Source of the DNA: Cellvibrio fontiphilus
GTDB lineage: Bacteria > Pseudomonadota > Gammaproteobacteria > Pseudomonadales > Cellvibrionaceae
NCBI RefSeq assembly: GCF_035317345.1
Contig: NZ_JAYKTU010000004.1
Direction: 5' to 3' (one strand)
Length of the DNA stretch: 64,000 nucleotides
The position numbers and the translations under genes were made by a program. Numbering within the stretch: the stretch's first letter is position 1; each line of letters opens with the position of its first letter. Positions 62,765-64,000 of this stretch are shown piece after piece. Under the pieces are notes generated by a model that saw nothing but the letters and a program-made list of their open reading frames with translations, searched no databases and was not told where the DNA came from.

Positions 62765-63610
62765 TCATTGGATGGCAGGATTTGTAGTAGGGTAGGGTGT
62801 TATTTGGACAATAAGGCCAATCACGGGGTGATCAATATAATGAAGTTCGCCGCTGCGCATGTCCCTGCTTTGTTGCAATAAAATAATTTGACGCGTCAGA
62901 TAACTATTGCTTGCGCTCGCCTCATCTCCCGTCTCTGCAATAGACTCGTCCCATTGCTGATTTTCTATTGCCAGTGCTTGTTCCAGCTCCAGTGAAGAGT
63001 CTAAAGACAAGCCCGCAATAGGTGCTGCCAAATAATTTGGCTGCTTGGGTAACTCGGGCCATTGTCGTGTTTGTTCTTGCCCCACATTCAAGTCGAATTG
63101 GGAATACCATAAATTAGTTTGCAGTTTCAAATAAGTTGCCACGCTTAAGCGAATGCTGCCTTCGAGTTCTTTGTGTTGGCCAAATTGTTGTCCACCTTGA
63201 ATCAAAATGGATTTGGCCATTTTTTCATGGGTGATAATTTGTCGCCAGGCGTTATGGAATAACACTTGAAAGCGTGGGTTTCGCTCCAGCTTCTGCGCTT
63301 GTGCGTTAAGTTGACGCTCACTGACTGGTAGGCGATAAAAAGCTTCTTTAGTGAGATCAGGAGCGTTAGTTTCAGTATCGCTTATTTCTTTTAATTCAAC
63401 CCAGTCTGCCGGATAGCGCAGCTTGATATTATTGGGCCAATGCTCCTGACTGGTATCGTTTTTACGGGCGAATACGATCAATTCAACCTGATACCAGCCT
63501 TCATGATTGGATGGCTTTGATTGTGCACAACTCGGTGCCGTGTAAAGTATGCCTACAGCGAGAGTTATAAGCCCGGCACTGAATATTTGTTGTAATAATC
63601 GATAAGCCAT
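62765..63610 (-). CDS. CsiV family periplasmic protein
   Basis: Exported protein of 281 residues resembling CsiV, a periplasmic peptidoglycan-binding protein family known from Vibrio (where it is required for growth with D-amino acids through the PBP1A activator LpoA). A signal peptide (LITLAVGILYTAPSCAQS) is followed by GWYQVELIVFARKN and EHWPNNIKLRYPADWVEL, which are typical of the family, and a C-terminal GELHYIDHPVIGLIVQITP. It starts 32 bases after mfd on the same strand; the mfd-csiV order is also seen in Pseudomonas. The specific role here is inferred. Confidence 0.85.
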   Translation of the reverse strand: MAYRLLQQIFSAGLITLAVGILYTAPSCAQSKPSNHEGWYQVELIVFARKNDTSQEHWPNNIKLRYPADWVELKEISDTETNAPDLTKEAFYRLPVSERQLNAQAQKLERNPRFQVLFHNAWRQIITHEKMAKSILIQGGQQFGQHKELEGSIRLSVATYLKLQTNLWYSQFDLNVGQEQTRQWPELPKQPNYLAAPIAGLSLDSSLELEQALAIENQQWDESIAETGDEASASNSYLTRQIILLQQSRDMRSGELHYIDHPVIGLIVQITPYPTTNPAIQ

Positions 63611-63642
63611 AAATTAAATCCACTGATAGCAAAAAAGTTTTG

Positions 63643-63999
63643 TTATTTATCGGCACCTAGATGATTGAGCAAATCCATCACAGTTTGAATGCGTTTTTCG
63701 GTTGATTCGAGGTCCATAGTAAATTTTAGCTGATTGGCGCCTTCCAGCTTATAGATGCGTGGTTGGCTTTGTACCAGCTTCACAATTTTCAGTGGATCAA
63801 CTCGCGTATCGCTGGAAAACTCGATTTTTCCTCCGCGCGCATTGGCTTCAAGCTTGGTGATGCCGATATTTTCAGCAATAATTTTGATATGGGTAACGCG
63901 GAACAGGTTTTTGGTTTGCTCTGGCAATAACCCGAATCGATCAATCATTTCTACTTGTAAATCGCGCAATCCATCTTCGTTTTCTGCGCTGGCTAGACG
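63643..63999 (-). CDS. mfd: Transcription-repair coupling factor Mfd, C-terminal end (5' end outside window)
   Basis: The last 118 residues of Mfd, which removes stalled RNA polymerase and recruits UvrA. The frame runs off the right edge; residues upstream of 63969 (RLASAENEDGL) join smoothly to RDLQVEMIDRFGLLPEQTKNLF, so the internal TTG at 63969 is not a start. This is the C-terminal domain (D7), which includes LRDLQVEMIDRFG-type and LEANARGGKIEFS segments. The csiV-like gene follows 32 bases downstream. Confidence 0.93.
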   Translation of the reverse strand, partial: RLASAENEDGLRDLQVEMIDRFGLLPEQTKNLFRVTHIKIIAENIGITKLEANARGGKIEFSSDTRVDPLKIVKLVQSQPRIYKLEGANQLKFTMDLESTEKRIQTVMDLLNHLGADK

Positions 64000-64000
64000 T

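Overview
The window reads as one stretch of a gammaproteobacterial chromosome. The gene order leuC-leuD-leuB-asd-fimV-truA-trpF-(trpB-trpA)-accD-folC-SPOR-cvpA-purF-metZ is the order known from Pseudomonas and its relatives. The secreted type I pullulanase, the NAD-dependent giant glutamate dehydrogenase, the TIGR04219 outer-membrane barrel, and EF-P with a modifiable Arg32 next to earP fit a Cellvibrio-like member of the Cellvibrionales. That placement is inference from gene content and order; no search was run.

Layout. 0-9 kb: 3' part of the NAD-glutamate dehydrogenase gene, a secreted pullulanase, a chemoreceptor and a DUF2835 protein. 9-16.6 kb: pyrD, rmf (opposite strand), rlmKL, an unknown exported protein, the periplasmic methionine-sulfoxide repair pair msrP-msrQ, and an unknown membrane-anchored heptad-repeat protein. 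16.6-23.2 kb: earP-efp (minus strand), a DUF2256 mini-protein overlapping an FeS-type photolyase/cryptochrome gene, a DUF2058 protein, a two-helix membrane protein and an ABC exporter. 23.3-31 kb is the most accessory part: two unknown envelope proteins, an AT-rich minus-strand operon of two unrecognised genes, an orphan acetaldehyde-dehydrogenase-like gene, and an azoR-pirin operon facing a LysR gene. 31-41 kb: xthA, prc, a periplasmic solute-binding-like protein, a small unknown protein, aroF, a PlpD-type patatin autotransporter, a TIGR04219 barrel and a LysR regulator. 41.4-59.4 kb: a long plus-strand run of biosynthesis genes (leucine, aspartate semialdehyde, tryptophan, malonyl-CoA, folate, purine, methionine) with fimV and truA. 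59.5-64 kb: tRNA-Val(GAC), htpG behind a sigma-32-like promoter, mgsA, a cold-shock protein, a CsiV-like protein and the 3' end of mfd.

Most genes are ordinary housekeeping genes separated by clear intrinsic terminators, several of them bidirectional between convergent genes. The least explained element is the operon at 24.4-26.7 kb. Its first protein joins an N-terminal region that resembles a degenerate ISL3-transposase N-terminus to three copies of an unrecognised helical repeat of about 75 residues. Its second protein is a full-length conserved-looking protein of unknown function. No CRISPR array, integrase, prophage or intact insertion sequence was seen.
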